A stretch of 64,000 nucleotides of DNA, taken from Camarhynchus parvulus (taxonomy: Eukaryota > Chordata > Aves > Passeriformes > Thraupidae). The notes beneath the pieces are model-generated. The model was not told where the DNA came from and did no database searches. It saw nothing but the letters and a program-made list of their open reading frames with translations. The stretch spans positions 35,064,993 to 35,128,992 of the forward strand of contig NC_044573.1 of assembly GCF_901933205.1 (NCBI RefSeq), written 5' to 3'. Each line of letters opens with the position of its first letter. The first letter of the stretch is position 1. The translations under genes were made by a program, and so were the position numbers. This document shows positions 1 through 12,300 of the stretch, piece after piece.

Positions 1-700
1 CTGAGCAAGAAGTTTGAAATATGCATAAAATTTAGCACTACACCCTGAACAAATCTGATACTAATCAAGAGTTACTCAGAAGAGCCAACAGCATGTGAGG
101 CATCAAATACTGTGGATAAGGTATCCACTGCACTATTTTGCATCAGAACCTGATTCCAAAATACAGAAAGAATGCTAAAAAATGTACTTATTTTTTAACT
201 TACTGCAGCATTATCCCAAATGAGGGTGCAAATGGAATTTGTAAATGTGCAGAATAGGAAATCTGTTTCATCTCTGGGTACCGTCTACTCATTTGTGTAG
301 GGCTGCAAACCAATGTTGTGCAACAACATTTAAAAATTCTTTGATATTTTCACTAAAAACAATACCGTGCCAGTGTCATGATGCAATTACGCCTCTGGGT
401 CGTGATGTTTGGAACTGCTGTTGCGGGCTTGCAAGTGGGAGTCTGTAGAGGGCAAGGTGGGGCTGTGCACATTGAGCAACACCAGGCTAGGGAGGTCAGG
501 GCAAGAGCCAGCTACTGGCTGCCTCCAAGGCTATGCATGGATTAAGCTGCTCCCTATAACCAGCCTGGTTCTCTCCCAACAGCAGAGCTTTTGCAGGGCT
601 GGTTTAAGGCACACGTGGCCCACAGGATTTCCCCGAGGCCACACACCGTCCTGAGGGCAGCACCTGCCTCACGGCCACACCGCCCTGTGTTTGCCACCGT
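1..700. other. non-genic flank, nothing recognised
   Basis: This AT-rich stretch becomes steadily richer in G+C towards its right end, where the minisatellite begins. I see no repeat family, splice-flanked open frame or RNA gene. Short open frames on both strands here have no protein-like features. Confidence 0.5.
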
Positions 701-940
701 CCCCTCACCCCAAAGCGGCAACAGCCGCCTCCTGCCGAGGGCTGGGGTTTGTCCGACCCCAAAGCCACCTCTTGCTGAGGGCTGGGGTTTGTCCAACCCC
801 AAAGCCACCTCCTGCTGAGGGCTGAGGTTTGTCCAACCCCAAAGCCACCTCTTGACGAAGGTTGAAGTTTGTCCAACCCCAAAGCCACCTCTTGACGAAG
901 GTTGAGGTTTCTCCAACCCCAAAGCCAGCTCCTGCCGAGG
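701..940. repeat. minisatellite, 40-bp unit, about 5 copies plus a degenerate one
   Basis: Five consecutive 40-bp units occupy 741-780, 781-820, 821-860, 861-900 and 901-940. Each contains the core CCAACCCCAAAGCCACCTC or a near variant, followed by a TTGNNGAGG-like segment. A more diverged copy lies at about 701-740. Units differ at a few positions (for example CTTGCTGAGG versus CTTGACGAAG). Because 40 is not a multiple of 3, the long open frames on both strands through this array are produced by the repeat and do not indicate a gene. The two central-right units (861-940) are the most alike, which fits recent unit duplication. Such GC-rich arrays often vary in copy number between individuals. 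Confidence 0.93.
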
Positions 941-1199
941 GGTGCTGCCACCGGAGCTCGGGGCAGGGCAGCCGGGCTCACACGGGAGAAGGGGGACCCG
1001 TGCCAAAGCACACACCTGGCACAAGAGCAAGGCGGTCCGTGCTAGGCATGGGCAGGCACAACCTGCAGACTCGAGCTGTCGGAGGAGCCAGGTTGCACAA
1101 CAGCCTGGCAACAGAGCGTGAGAAGCAGCGTCGCTGCCTGGTTTCACAGGAGCCGTGAGGGGACGGTTTCCCCTGGGACAGCAGGGGACAGGAGCCACA

Positions 1200-1560
1200 C
1201 CGTGCACTGCGCCATACGTGGCGTGCGTGCTTCTGGGGCAGGAGGGGCGCGGAGCCCACCACGTCCCCGAGCATGTCCCCACATACCACAGGTTCTCTGA
1301 GACGCCCGGCAGCCACACGGGTCACTGTCCCTGAGGGACTGCCACCCGAACTCCGCCTCTCCCGGGCGCCCTCAGACGCGGCCGCACCCAGCGGCACCAC
1401 CGGGTGGCGCCCGAGCGCCGCGGCCGCCAGGGGCGGTCGCTCTCTCGCCTTTGCTCCCTGTCTGTGTCCCAGAGGCCGGCGGCGCCCCTGGACACGCCCC
1501 TGGATACGAGGGAAGGAAGGAAACGTTCTAAAGCACGCCCGTCCCCGGTGCTCCTTGCTT
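1200..1560. promoter_or_regulatory. small CpG-rich patch (weak CpG island)
   Basis: CpG dinucleotides are dense here, especially at 1,310-1,510, while the flanks beyond 1.7 kb are AT-rich and CpG-poor. Retained CpGs in an otherwise depleted vertebrate sequence suggest an unmethylated or protected element such as a promoter, insulator or distal exon. No convincing exon could be assigned: open frames on both strands pass through the patch but look like the usual consequence of high G+C. A CTCF-like motif sits inside at 1,397-1,410. Confidence 0.55.
1397..1410 (+). promoter_or_regulatory. CTCF-like motif
   Basis: CCACCGGGTGGCGC matches the commonly used CTCF core consensus CCASYAGRKGGCRS at 13 of 14 positions; the sixth base is G instead of A. 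It lies inside a CpG-rich patch. Binding is inferred from the motif only. Confidence 0.45.
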
Positions 1561-2117
1561 CTCCGGGTGCTTCGCCTGTGCGTTTGGAGGGATCGGATGG
1601 CAGCGGCGTGCCACGGGTTCCTGCTGCCATCCAAAGCAGTACTTTTACATCCTTCCTTGCGCTGAATCCAGTATGCATTAGATAGCTCAGCTCACTGCCT
1701 TGGCTGAGAAAACCGCGGCTTTGTTGTCGCTGTTGTGCCAGGTTGCTGGGTTGAATCAGCTCAAGGCAAAGCCCTTGGTAAGAAAAAATGGCAGGAAGCG
1801 CGTGGCCAGGAGCTGAAGGAGAAAAGTGACTGATTTGGCTCATCTTATGGAAATGCATCGCTAATTGCAATTGTTGTAGGAGAAAGGGTGCAAGAGGTAC
1901 GAATTAAGAAAGGAAAGACAACACCTTGTATTCTATGCCTGTATCAGAGGCAGACTATCAGATCTCAGGACTAGTTAAGAGAGCAGCATATATTTGCAGC
2001 ATATGCTCTTGTTTCTAATGTAGATCTTAATGACAGTGCATTATCATGATGTGGCTCTGTGCAAGTTGTCCCTTAATAACAAAAATTCAGCTCAGAGTGG
2101 CATGTCCTTCAAGTCTT

Positions 2118-2155
2118 AAAAAAAAAAACAAAACAAAAACAAAACAAAAACAAAA

Positions 2156-2202
<47 letters not shown>
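2118..2202 (+). repeat. A-rich low-complexity tract with a run of about 46 A
   Basis: An A run interrupted every four or five bases by a single C (CAAAA-type units, 2,118-2,156) passes into an uninterrupted run of about 46 A (2,157-2,202). This resembles a decaying poly(A) tail or an expanded A-rich microsatellite. No retroposed gene or SINE body is recognisable upstream, and avian CR1 elements do not normally end in poly(A). The length of the pure run suggests it is young and probably polymorphic, or partly an assembly artefact. Confidence 0.85.
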
Positions 2203-2204
<2 letters not shown>

Positions 2205-4844
2205 AAAATAACCCAAAGAGACATGGAAGCAGTAGAACAGATGCTCAGAAGTAGAATAACCACAAATGAAAAGTAAAGGTAGAAACAAAGAAGTTGGAGA
2301 AAGTCTCTGTACAATTTTAAATGCCAAGAGAGCTTGTTTCTGCAACAAAGGTGGTCGTGACTTGGATTCCTACCTCCTGAATTTACATGTGTCACCAGGG
2401 TACATAGCTATAGGTTTTCTGTAACTTCTCTGGGGAGAAAGGCCCCATGGAAAGGGAACAACTCTTCAAGTTCAGTGTCAGTAGTTGTCCAGCTGCTTCA
2501 GGCTGTAGACTTCAGTCTTGCTCTCTGTGTGCCTAGGGTATTCTGACCTCTGCCACCTGCAAGACATCCTTGTCATGGAAATTATTTGAGGCACGTATTG
2601 GGTTGCATTATATGGAAGGTCAGCCCATGTGATACTCATTATCTCTTTGGTAATAAAAAGGGTGACTTTATTTACAGCCTTTGGCAAAATGTCCTGCAAT
2701 CTATTTTGAACTGAAACAGGAGGACGAGCAGAATATCACGAAGTTGTGGTGACTTCCCTGCTTATCTTGGCTGCCTTCTCCTCTAGAGTTGTACTGAACA
2801 GCAGTCTGGTGCAGCAAACAAGCTTGGCCAGTATTTATAAACAAGCATGGGTTGCTTGATGCATTTTTTCTTATCTGCATATTTTTCCCCTTTTTTAAAA
2901 AATACTTTAATTGCTCTGAGGCAATGGCCATCTTTATCTGTGATGGTTCTAAGACCACAATCACTGTTCAACTGTAATGCATAATAAAAATTAGTTCAAA
3001 CTGAGCTAGAAAACAGCATTGTTATAGGTATTTTAGTTAACCGGTCAAGTTACTGCTTGACTCCTACTTCATTTACTAATGTCTACATCTAAATACCATG
3101 AGAAAGTAAAAAACTTAGTGCACTAAGCAGATATTTTCATCATGTTTCATCATAATTTTCATCATGTTTCACTTTCTAATATATGGGAAAAGGTAGTAAA
3201 TGAAGAGTTATTATTTAAGAAAATAACATGATAACTGATTTGTTGTATAAGCTGAGCCAGCCCGTCATGGTAACACTTCTACAATATTACCCATCAGGAG
3301 CACTGTCCTAATTCGTTTGAAGAGCCCAGCTTCAGTGGTAATAGTTTTGGACCTTGTAATTTTTGTAGTTGTGTATACATCAGATAGACACCATTGTCCA
3401 GCTTGGCTATTTCAAGGTAACAAAATGCAAGTTATTAAACAGTTTAATTTGCAAAAAAGCAAACCCTTCTTTATGAAAAAAAAAAATCCAGAAGAATTCA
3501 CTTACCTCTTAAATTCAAAGAATATTGACCAGGACTAGGACTCTAATAAGAAGCAGAACTTTTTATCAGAGGACTACAGTGTTGTATAAAGCCTTTGAAG
3601 TCCTTGGCAAGGCACATGCAGTTTTTTGGCGGTCACACTAGAGTGAATATGCATACGTAATTCTGGAGGGAACATCTGACATTTCGGAAGTGCATTCGTG
3701 CTTGGATTGTGGCAGCCAGAACTGCAGACCTGCTATCATGCCAGGGCTCCCAAGGCCCTGCGCCTTCCCTGTGTGAGGCCCTCTGGGCCATTTTGCCTTT
3801 CTCATTTGGAGCAGCAGTAGCAGCATGGAGCAGAGCTGGCTGGAAATTTCTGACAGCAGATTTCTCCACTGGGAAAAAAAAATAACCCAAACTGTAATTG
3901 ACAGGTTTCTGAGTAGCACATTGGCTGTGAGAGAAGCCAGGCAGGATCCCAAGCTGCCTGCTTCCCCTGCAGGCTTACTTGGCTTTCTCTATTGGCAGCT
4001 CTCATACTTTCTGGGCTTCTTGACAGCTCAATAGGGAAAGTGAGGGAACCTGTGAACCTGAGAGGTGGGAGTATGCTCAAGGTCTCATTGCCACTTTGGA
4101 TGGGTAGTCTTTTCTAGAAATGTGGGAGAGAAATTCTGGTTCTCCAGGGCTCTTTGCTCCAATGAAGTGGACAGCAGTCAGTCTCTTATTCCAGAGCACC
4201 TCAGGCAATGCCAACAGCCAAAAGACCATCCATCCTTCTGCAACCCAGAAGAAGCAGCAGGGATGAGGTGCTATAAGGTATCCTCTCTTCCTTTTCTGAG
4301 ATGCACTGGCAGAAGGGACCCATTGACTTTTAATTATTTCATCAGCTACCTGGGACTACTGTGTTTTCCACTCCTGGCACACAACATTTTCCATGGGGAT
4401 ATAGTAAAGGGCATTTAACCTCCACCAGGGAGCGAAGGGAAGAAACAGAGAGTGATTCATAGTTCCAAATGACAGTTCTCAGGCTGAGAAAGGGGTTAGT
4501 GCGTTCTGGCTGCTAGCTCAGCTATGCTTGTGTCCTGTTTGAAACTCTTCTTTGAAACTGCTAGGTATCTACAGGTTATTTCAGCAAGCAGTGAAATATA
4601 GCACATATAGTTCCTTTACCATAAATGCAACAGAACAGATTAGCCAGACAACACAGGGGGACTCTGCTTCTCTTCAGCAGAGGTTAGAAACTGCTCTACA
4701 GGGAATTTAACTTAAGCACAGGAACACCCAGTCTCACGTAGCCTTCAGAACAGCTCAAACCCCAAAGCCTTTATTCAGGCCCTGATTAAACAAACTGAAC
4801 AAGCGTAAATCAAACTAACATCATGGCTTTGCTGAATTCATACC
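2203..4844. other. non-genic stretch, one short tandem duplication
   Basis: No gene, RNA or transposon was recognised. The only structure found is a direct repeat of TTTTCATCATGTTTCA at 3,134-3,149 and 3,156-3,171, offset by 22 bp, a typical small slippage duplication. Open frames here are short and unsupported by splice signals. Confidence 0.5.
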
Positions 4845-4868
4845 CTAGGATATGAATTCATATCCTAG
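4845..4868. repeat. perfect 24-bp palindrome
   Basis: The left arm CTAGGATATGAA is followed immediately by its exact reverse complement, with no spacer, and the symmetry centre falls in a GAATTC. The left part also forms a direct repeat with the preceding bases (GAATTCATACCCTAGG at about 4,834-4,849 against GAATTCATATCCTAG at 4,854-4,868), so a 20-bp-offset duplication may have created the palindrome. No known element is attached. Confidence 0.9.
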
Positions 4869-6020
4869 TCTTTCTCAAGTAAACTATTCAGGGAAGTTAA
4901 AACTGGGCTTTAACTTTTGATTTGCTCTTTCAAATTAGATTCCTTACACCTGTAAATGAAGCATATGATCATTTTTTCTTAAGTTGTCTTCATTTTTTCA
5001 CAGTCACCTGTAACTTATTTTCCCAGTTAGAGGTATTTGTTAGAGAAAATAGAGCAGTACAGCCTTGTAAGATATCTGATCAAGGAGTGGAATTAAACTT
5101 GTGACAACTAAGCAATTTGACAGAAAATTGTGAAAACCACATAAACATTTCACTGGTTCAGTTTTATTTTGTGAGAAGAGAGGTGAATGTTTTTTTAAAT
5201 ATGTCTTCTGTACACAGCAACAAGAAGTTATACTTGTATTTTCTTCTTTATAAGCAAGTCCAGAAGTGTCTGGCTAAAGTCCAGCAGACATTTTTCTTTG
5301 TCCATTAAGGCAATCTCCTACACAGTTTACCAGGGGAGGATGAAATTCCTCAAGCTGTGTTGTAAACATTCATCAATGAAATCATGTTCCTAGTAACAAG
5401 AACAGCAGACAAAATTTAAGACAGTGCTACACTGAGTGTGCTTTACAGATGGAGACTGTAGAATCAGGAGTGAACCAGCAAAGCCTAAGACCAAGTAAGC
5501 CACTGTGAAAAGATTAAACAAGAGAATTTTCCATCACAGAGAGTTTTGAGGTTCATGGAAAGTAGGAAAACCTGGTTCTGTCACTCCAACTGTAAGACAA
5601 AGGAATATTTAGATGCCAAAGGAAATAGTCTGAGAAAGGATCTTTTTTGCTGTGTTGAAAAGCCTTGATCCTTCCCTGCAGCAGTACTTTACAGAGACAA
5701 CCTACACTTAATTTAAAGGTGCACAGCCTGTAATTTCTTCTGGATGAACTTTTTGAGAATTCTATGAAATGTTCCTATTGTTCCTCTGTCTTTGTATTGC
5801 TCAAGTTCATTCCTGTTGAATGAAGTCTCTAGAGATGACAGCTGAAATGTGGGTCCTGTTGAGACCATGACACACAATGGGCAGCATTGATTTTAACTTG
5901 GTGGTTCAGCATGGGACAGAAAACAGGCAGTGTTGACAGCAGTGCCTGCAAGCTGCTGGTCAGGGAGGCTTTTTATCAGTTCACCTTCCTGTCTTCCTTT
6001 TAAGCTGCAATTTATCCCCT
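4869..6020. other. non-genic stretch, nothing recognised
   Basis: AT-rich sequence without recognisable genes, repeats or RNA. Short open frames at about 4.9-5.3 kb are uninformative and contain no known domain. Confidence 0.45.
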
Positions 6021-6024
6021 CCTC

Positions 6025-6350
6025 TGCCAGCCTCCCTAATTAGTGCAGAGGATTTGTTTGTGTATAGCCCTAATAAATCATAATCACCTTCAATATAGCG
6101 CTTCCCCAGGCGCTGACCTTTTGCTCTCCGACCATGTCCATGCCAAGTTCTGGGTGGAAGGATTGGGCAAGGATTTCCTATGTACTGCCATCACCAGCAA
6201 CAGGGAACCCAGACTTCCCTTCCTCATTTAGGCCTGTGCTAAAGGCTACTGCCATTAATGAATTATTTCCTTTATTAAAGCATTTCACAAAATTAGATAA
6301 GGATAAAGCCAGAAAGTGACCTGAACAAATTACTGCAGAACTCCTAAAGC
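6025..6350. promoter_or_regulatory. candidate conserved non-coding element
   Basis: The segment is rich in homeodomain-type cores: CCTAATTAGTG near 6,037, TAATAAATCATAATC near 6,070 and CATTAATGAATTA near 6,253. It lacks simple repeats and has the mixed AT-rich texture typical of vertebrate developmental enhancers. This is a texture-based call; conservation cannot be tested here. Confidence 0.25.
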
Positions 6351-9300
6351 ATTTAAAAAGAAAATTAAAACTTCTCAGGGTCTTATATTTTGTGACAAAA
6401 CAAAAGGCATATTGTTCCAGAAAAATAATAATTTATAGGAGACTCTGGAAAGGTTTCTTAAAATGCTGATGGCAAGAGGCTGATGAGGTGGGATTTTCTG
6501 GACATACTGTGAGAATATCAATACCAGCCTTTCTGCTGCTGCAGGCTGTAACTGGCTTTCAAAGAGTTACTTTTTTTGCAGCATTGCTCGCAGGTTTCTG
6601 GTGTGTGAGTCTAGTGAATCTGGGAGCCCCATCAGGCTGTAACTTATGCAGAAGGCTGCACTGAGTCCTGGCAAGTGCAGGCCTCTGGAATTTAGCAGTG
6701 CAAGAGAAGGAAACAGGCCAAACCATCTACCTGAACTGCTACTCCCTCAACACATTCCTCTGTGGTGTTTCTTGGCTGGCTGCTTGATCTCTCAGCTCTA
6801 GGACTGAAAAAACCCTAGTGCTTGAAGTTATATTTCTCACAGTCCTTTACATAATGTATGTAGCAAAAATACCCTAGAATACTATGAAAGTTCCATTTCC
6901 CAAAACAAAAAAAAATCCTGAGAACTAATTGTCTTTTCCTAAAATCATTATTTATTTTAAGTTAATAGTCAAGAGTAGCAGATGGGTGCTCATGAATTAA
7001 GATTCAAATATATGAAAATCAGAAGCACATGGTTAGATATTTAAGTTTCCAATTTTGTTTTGAGTAAGATATTGCAAAATTAAAACTTTGAATAGGTTGA
7101 CTTTTAAAACATTCATAATTAGAGAAAGGTTTTAGACTAATACTACCAATCTAAACCTACAAATTTATCCTGGTCTGTCATAACCACATACAATTCTTTC
7201 TTCATTGTGGATGATTTGGTCAAAATCCCATCAACTGCATCCCCTCCTCTCCAGGGGATGTCTATTCCTATGGCTGTTTAAAGCAGATACACAACTGGTG
7301 TGAAATTGAGGTCCTACAGAAACAAAGAAGCTTAGCACAGGAAAAGATCCAACATACAGTTAGCAAAGTATTATAGAGCTTACTTAATTTGTGTTTCCAT
7401 ATTTTACATATGTAGATGACTACAATCTTTGCTACAGAGGGTAGAGAGGTTTCTGTGTTTGTCACGAGAAAACAGTGTGGGTTAGACAGAAATGAAAGTC
7501 ATTCATGTCAGCCAACGGGAAAAAGCAGGGCAGAATTCCTGGAAATTATGAAATTAATAGTTTTGTAAATTGTGGAGTATTTCAGATTGAAAGTGTATGG
7601 AATTGTTGCACATTTGTAATTCTTTTGGTGACTGTCACAAACATGGAAGGTTGTTTCCAACAGGAGTAGTGTTTAGCATGAATATTTCTTAGCTGTATGG
7701 TAGCTACATAGTGAACAGCACATTTCAGCAGGGTAGCAGTCTCAGCACAGTGATTGTGTGCACAACACGCTGCTGTACCTATTCCACACACCATACAAGC
7801 ATCACTCAGCAAGGAGAGACAGGAATTTAGAAGTAGTTTTGCCCTATGTATTTGTGGGCTCTTTCTGTTTGTGTTGATGAGACAAACTAAAGCAAGGATT
7901 CCTATTACCGTCCAGGCAATGATTGCCACTGGTAGCTTCTACTACACCACAGACTTACGTCAAGATAGTCTCACATATATAAAATTGAAGTTCTTTGTTG
8001 TCCTTATCCATAAAGTAGATAATCCTTCCAAATGTCCTGTGTCCAAATGACCCTAATATGTCATAACATTTGAGTCACAGCTCTCTATTTCATGGTGCTA
8101 TTGGATGTCGCAGAGTCCTTAGATTCATGTCCAACTGAAGAGTCCTTTCAGTGCCTTCAGCAAGCCTTGGATCCCACCTTGGCTTGCTTAGCACATTGTT
8201 TTGGGAAGTCATTTACTCTCCTAGACTTCACCCTCTCTTCATTCTGGAAAGCTTATTAATTTATAAGCCTTTAGGATCTCAGCTATTGTCTTAGTTAGAT
8301 TTTGGAGTTTTTTGTTTGGTTGGTTTAGATCTTGGCATTGGAATATGAGTTGTTCATAGACTAAGATGACCCTCATGTTTATAGGCCTCTGGAGAAAATA
8401 GAATCACAAGTCTTCAATAAAATCTAATCAGCATTTTAAGTAACTCACAGATATGAGAGTTTAACTAAACAAAGAAAATACCCTGGTGTCCCACCCCACA
8501 GGACCTTATCATGGTCAGCTTGGCTTCTGTACTACAAAAATATCCTCAGTTCTTCAAATATGCCAATAAACTTCCCCTGAGAGGCAGACTTCAGCAAATA
8601 AAGCCCTCTCCTCATGCTATATGACCAACATTTTCTTGATAGACTTCAGACAAAAGAGTCAAAAATTTCTCCACTGACCTAACAGGCTGCCAGAGGAGCT
8701 TAAACTGCTGTAAGTATGGGAAAACAGAACAGTTTAAACCAGAGAAATAGGATTTAGGACAAGGTGATGTCACAGCCCAGCATCCAACAGGAAAACATCA
8801 AACTCTGGAATCCTTCTAGCAGCCGAGCAGTTCTGTGTTAACATGGGTGTCACAGGGGAGTTTTTTAATAGACTTGCTATACTGAGCCAAACTGAGATCT
8901 TCAGAGAGTTATGGGAGAAGTGGAATATGCACATCTGGGAACCAAACCAAACCTGCTCTGATACTTTATTGCACAAGGCTTTCACTTGCTATCACCTATA
9001 AAGGAGCTTGTACAGTGTTTTAATTATTTGTAAAAGTTCACACTGATTCTCCAGACAATTGAATTATACATGGACATATACAGAATAAAAGGCTTTATTG
9101 ATGGATATCAGATGATAACATCAACAGCCAGAATAAAAAAAGAAAAAAATACTGTGTTCCTATAGTAACGTGTTATTTTTCTTTGAATAAAAGTAAGCTA
9201 GAGAAAATAGTATGTTGCTAGCCCCTCTTTCTGAGTTGGTAAAAAGGTGATTGAATACATCCAGAGTGTAATGATGTTCAGATGGGATACTGGGAAACAG

Positions 9301-12300
9301 AACTGGTCAGGAATGAGCAATTAGTGTGAAGGAAGGAAACATAAAAATGAGGTTAGAAACATAGAGAACATTTTTTAAATGGCATTTGTTTTCTCTTAAA
9401 AAATAATCTTGCAAAAAAGATATTTTCTTTTCTAAGGTAATTTCTTTGGAATTGGCTAATAAAGCAAAAGGTCAGTCTAAGAACAGCAGAAATTAAATTT
9501 CCAAGAAAGGTGTAATAGCAAATGCATAACTGCTGTTAGATGCTAAAAAATATAAATGCTTTACAATAACAGCAAACTAATTAATGCTTTATGGGAAGGA
9601 GAGCTCTGGGGACCCTCTCAAGACTCAGAGAACTTCTGAGGTAGAACTATGCTGCACCCAGCAATCTCTTCTTTCCCCTCATATGCTGTGCTAGCCATGA
9701 CACAAGTGCCATTCTGCCATCACTTCTTGTTCATAAACCACCAAAAATTATTTTAAAATAGCATTAATTTCTTCTTTGGTTTAAAACTGCAGAAATGTTT
9801 AAAACTGCAGATATGTTTGCTACTTGTCTCCAGAGAAGGTGATTTGAGGAATTAGTGAGCATATGGCCTATGGCATTTGGCTTTCAAATGTATGTCCTTT
9901 TACTCAGTCTTTGAATGTCCTAATCAACCTAAGTCTTTATCTAATTCTATGAAAATTTCTAATTCTAAATAAAATCCCAGGGATGTCTGTACAACTTATT
10001 AATGGTCATTACATTTACAAAGATGCTGAATTATGGAAGACCTCAGGATGTGTGTTATTCTGCATTTGTTAGTAGGGTCTGTACTCTGTATCCCTGGACT
10101 TGCTGAATCTGAGTGTACCCAAACCAAAGCACTGCACCATTGTGTTGTCTCCTACTTCAGCCTAAGGCTGACTTAGTACTCAGGTCTGGACCACAGCTCA
10201 GGCAGGCGGCACTTGCCTGGAAACCCAGACTAACTGAGTCAGTTCCAGCCACCAGGCAAATCTGGGCCCCTCATACATCATGCAAAAATGCTCAGTTAGC
10301 AGAATTTAGTGGTAGCTTATTTAGGTGGCAATTTTTAGCAGAAGTCTTTCTAACTTGCTACTTTGCAGGGGGGGAGGGTCTGGTGTTGACAGATGGAAAA
10401 TAATCCAACAAATTCAGAACAAAAAAATATAATGCATGGTTTCTTCTGGTGTTGGCTTTTACAAACCAGAGCCAAAGACTGCCACAGTGATGAGAAATAT
10501 GGGTCAGGAAAATACATCTAGAGTTCGATATTTGAGGGCTAGCTGGGGTCTGAATGTGCTCCATGTTACCGTGTAAGCACTGGGGGAGCTCCCACTCAAT
10601 GGAGGGCAGTGGCAGAGCTCCATAAATCTGTCTCTAAAGGCTGTGCTGGGATACAGCTGCCTGGGCTTGTGGCAAGGTCTTCCTTGCAGAAATCACAAAG
10701 ACTTCTAGCAGTCTAGGTTTTTTTTATGAACAGCACAATTTCTCTTTCAGTCATGCAGAAAAATTTCAGTTTCCTAATCTGTATTTAGCAAACCATGGGA
10801 GGATCAGGCCCCAAATGGGCTGAGGCACCCACCTGCCACTTCAGCTACCTGAATTCAGCCCTCAAATCTCCAAGTAGCTTTTCCAACATACCGGCCTAGG
10901 GAGGCAATGGAGCTGTCTGACTGCCAAATTACTGCCTCTCAGCATGTCATAACTACTGAAGTGTGGATATGTCCATGCTGTTACCTGTTTAAGCTCTTCT
11001 TAAACAAGCTATTAGCAGATCTACATTGCCTGGAGGTCTGGTTCTTTAGGCATTTTCTGTTCATGCTCTCACAGGGCCTGACACACAGTGTTCCTGGCAG
11101 AGGTGTTTCCTCATGATTCATCTAACAAGTGAAACCCATGGAAAACACGAGAATGTGCACCCCACCTTTCCCAAAAGGCACATTCAGTATATGTAGAATA
11201 AATAATAACACTACTCTCTTCTCATGAAAAGAGTCTGACATGGTTTTAGGACCTCTGATGAGGATAAGGCCCGTACTGATGGGTATTGAGAGGTAAATGC
11301 ATGCAGCCCATAGAGTTAAGTCTCACGTCTTCCAGAGTCTTGCTCTGTCTCCCAGCACATTTCACTGGCTTCACAATCAGCATTTCAGCTTCCAGAAGAC
11401 CCAAGGACTCCATACACAGCGTCTGACAAGGTATCCAGGTACTTAATGGGAGTAATGGATCCTCTCTGCTGTTAGTGCAGGACATGAGAGAAAACGTGGT
11501 CAGGGACAGCTGGGGGCACACAGAGCACCACCCCTGACAGCCTGAGTTAGAAATCTGAAATGCATGCTCTGCAAGAGACTGGTTTCCCTCCTGAAACATT
11601 GGAATAAAGACCTCCTTAGTAAAGAATTGTGCTTAATGTAGGTACATTGCTCAGGCTCTGGTGCATACACCATAATAAGGTAATACAGCTTTTTGTGTGT
11701 ACGTGTGTGACAGTTCCCTCCATGCACAGTGGCCAAGCCTTAAAAAAGGCCTGTAGCAATTCCTTTAACCCAGGTGAAGTTATAAAAGTGTTAATAGAAA
11801 ATTTCCCTGCATTTTTTTCCCCAGGCAGCAACAGAGGTAGCATTTCACAAATTTTCTGTCTTGAAAGAAAATATTCCTTCTTTTCCAAATCAAAATCAGG
11901 AATTTCTTTCCCCCTCCTTTATCTTCTTTTGTAACAGGCTTATGCAAAGAAGTTTGTGAAATATTTGGATTTTGGAGGCTGGTTCAGGCCCATTATGGGG
12001 CCTCTTGAGAGGAGTTTCTCTTAAGCATCTCATAAAAATCTTGTCAAGTTTTTGGTATGTGGGTGAGTTTCCTGTCTCAGCTAAGTTCGTCTCTTTCACC
12101 TTCTCCATTCTGGGTTTCTAGCATATTACCTAACAAGATGCTGTTTGCTTTACTTTTTTAATGTTCTGCATCCTGTGTGACATGAGTGTGCACAGCACTC
12201 AGGAGTTAACTGCAAATTAGGTGCTCTCAGGTACTTGTTTGTGCAAATACTGAGGGCATTCACACCTGGAGGGTATTTTTCATGCTGAAAACAGATGCAT

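Noticed and set aside
554..1634. Long minus-strand open frames (135-254 codons) at the left end
   Set aside because: They run through the 40-bp minisatellite and the high-GC patch, several frames are open at once, and the repeated peptide arises because three 40-bp units make 120 bp.
7582..7929. Minus-strand frame starting with a hydrophobic segment
   Set aside because: A single hydrophobic start followed by random-looking residues, no promoter, splice site or homology recognised.
8190..8275. MIR-like words in a pyrimidine-rich stretch
   Set aside because: Only scattered short matches with the order partly lost. A RepeatMasker score would be needed.
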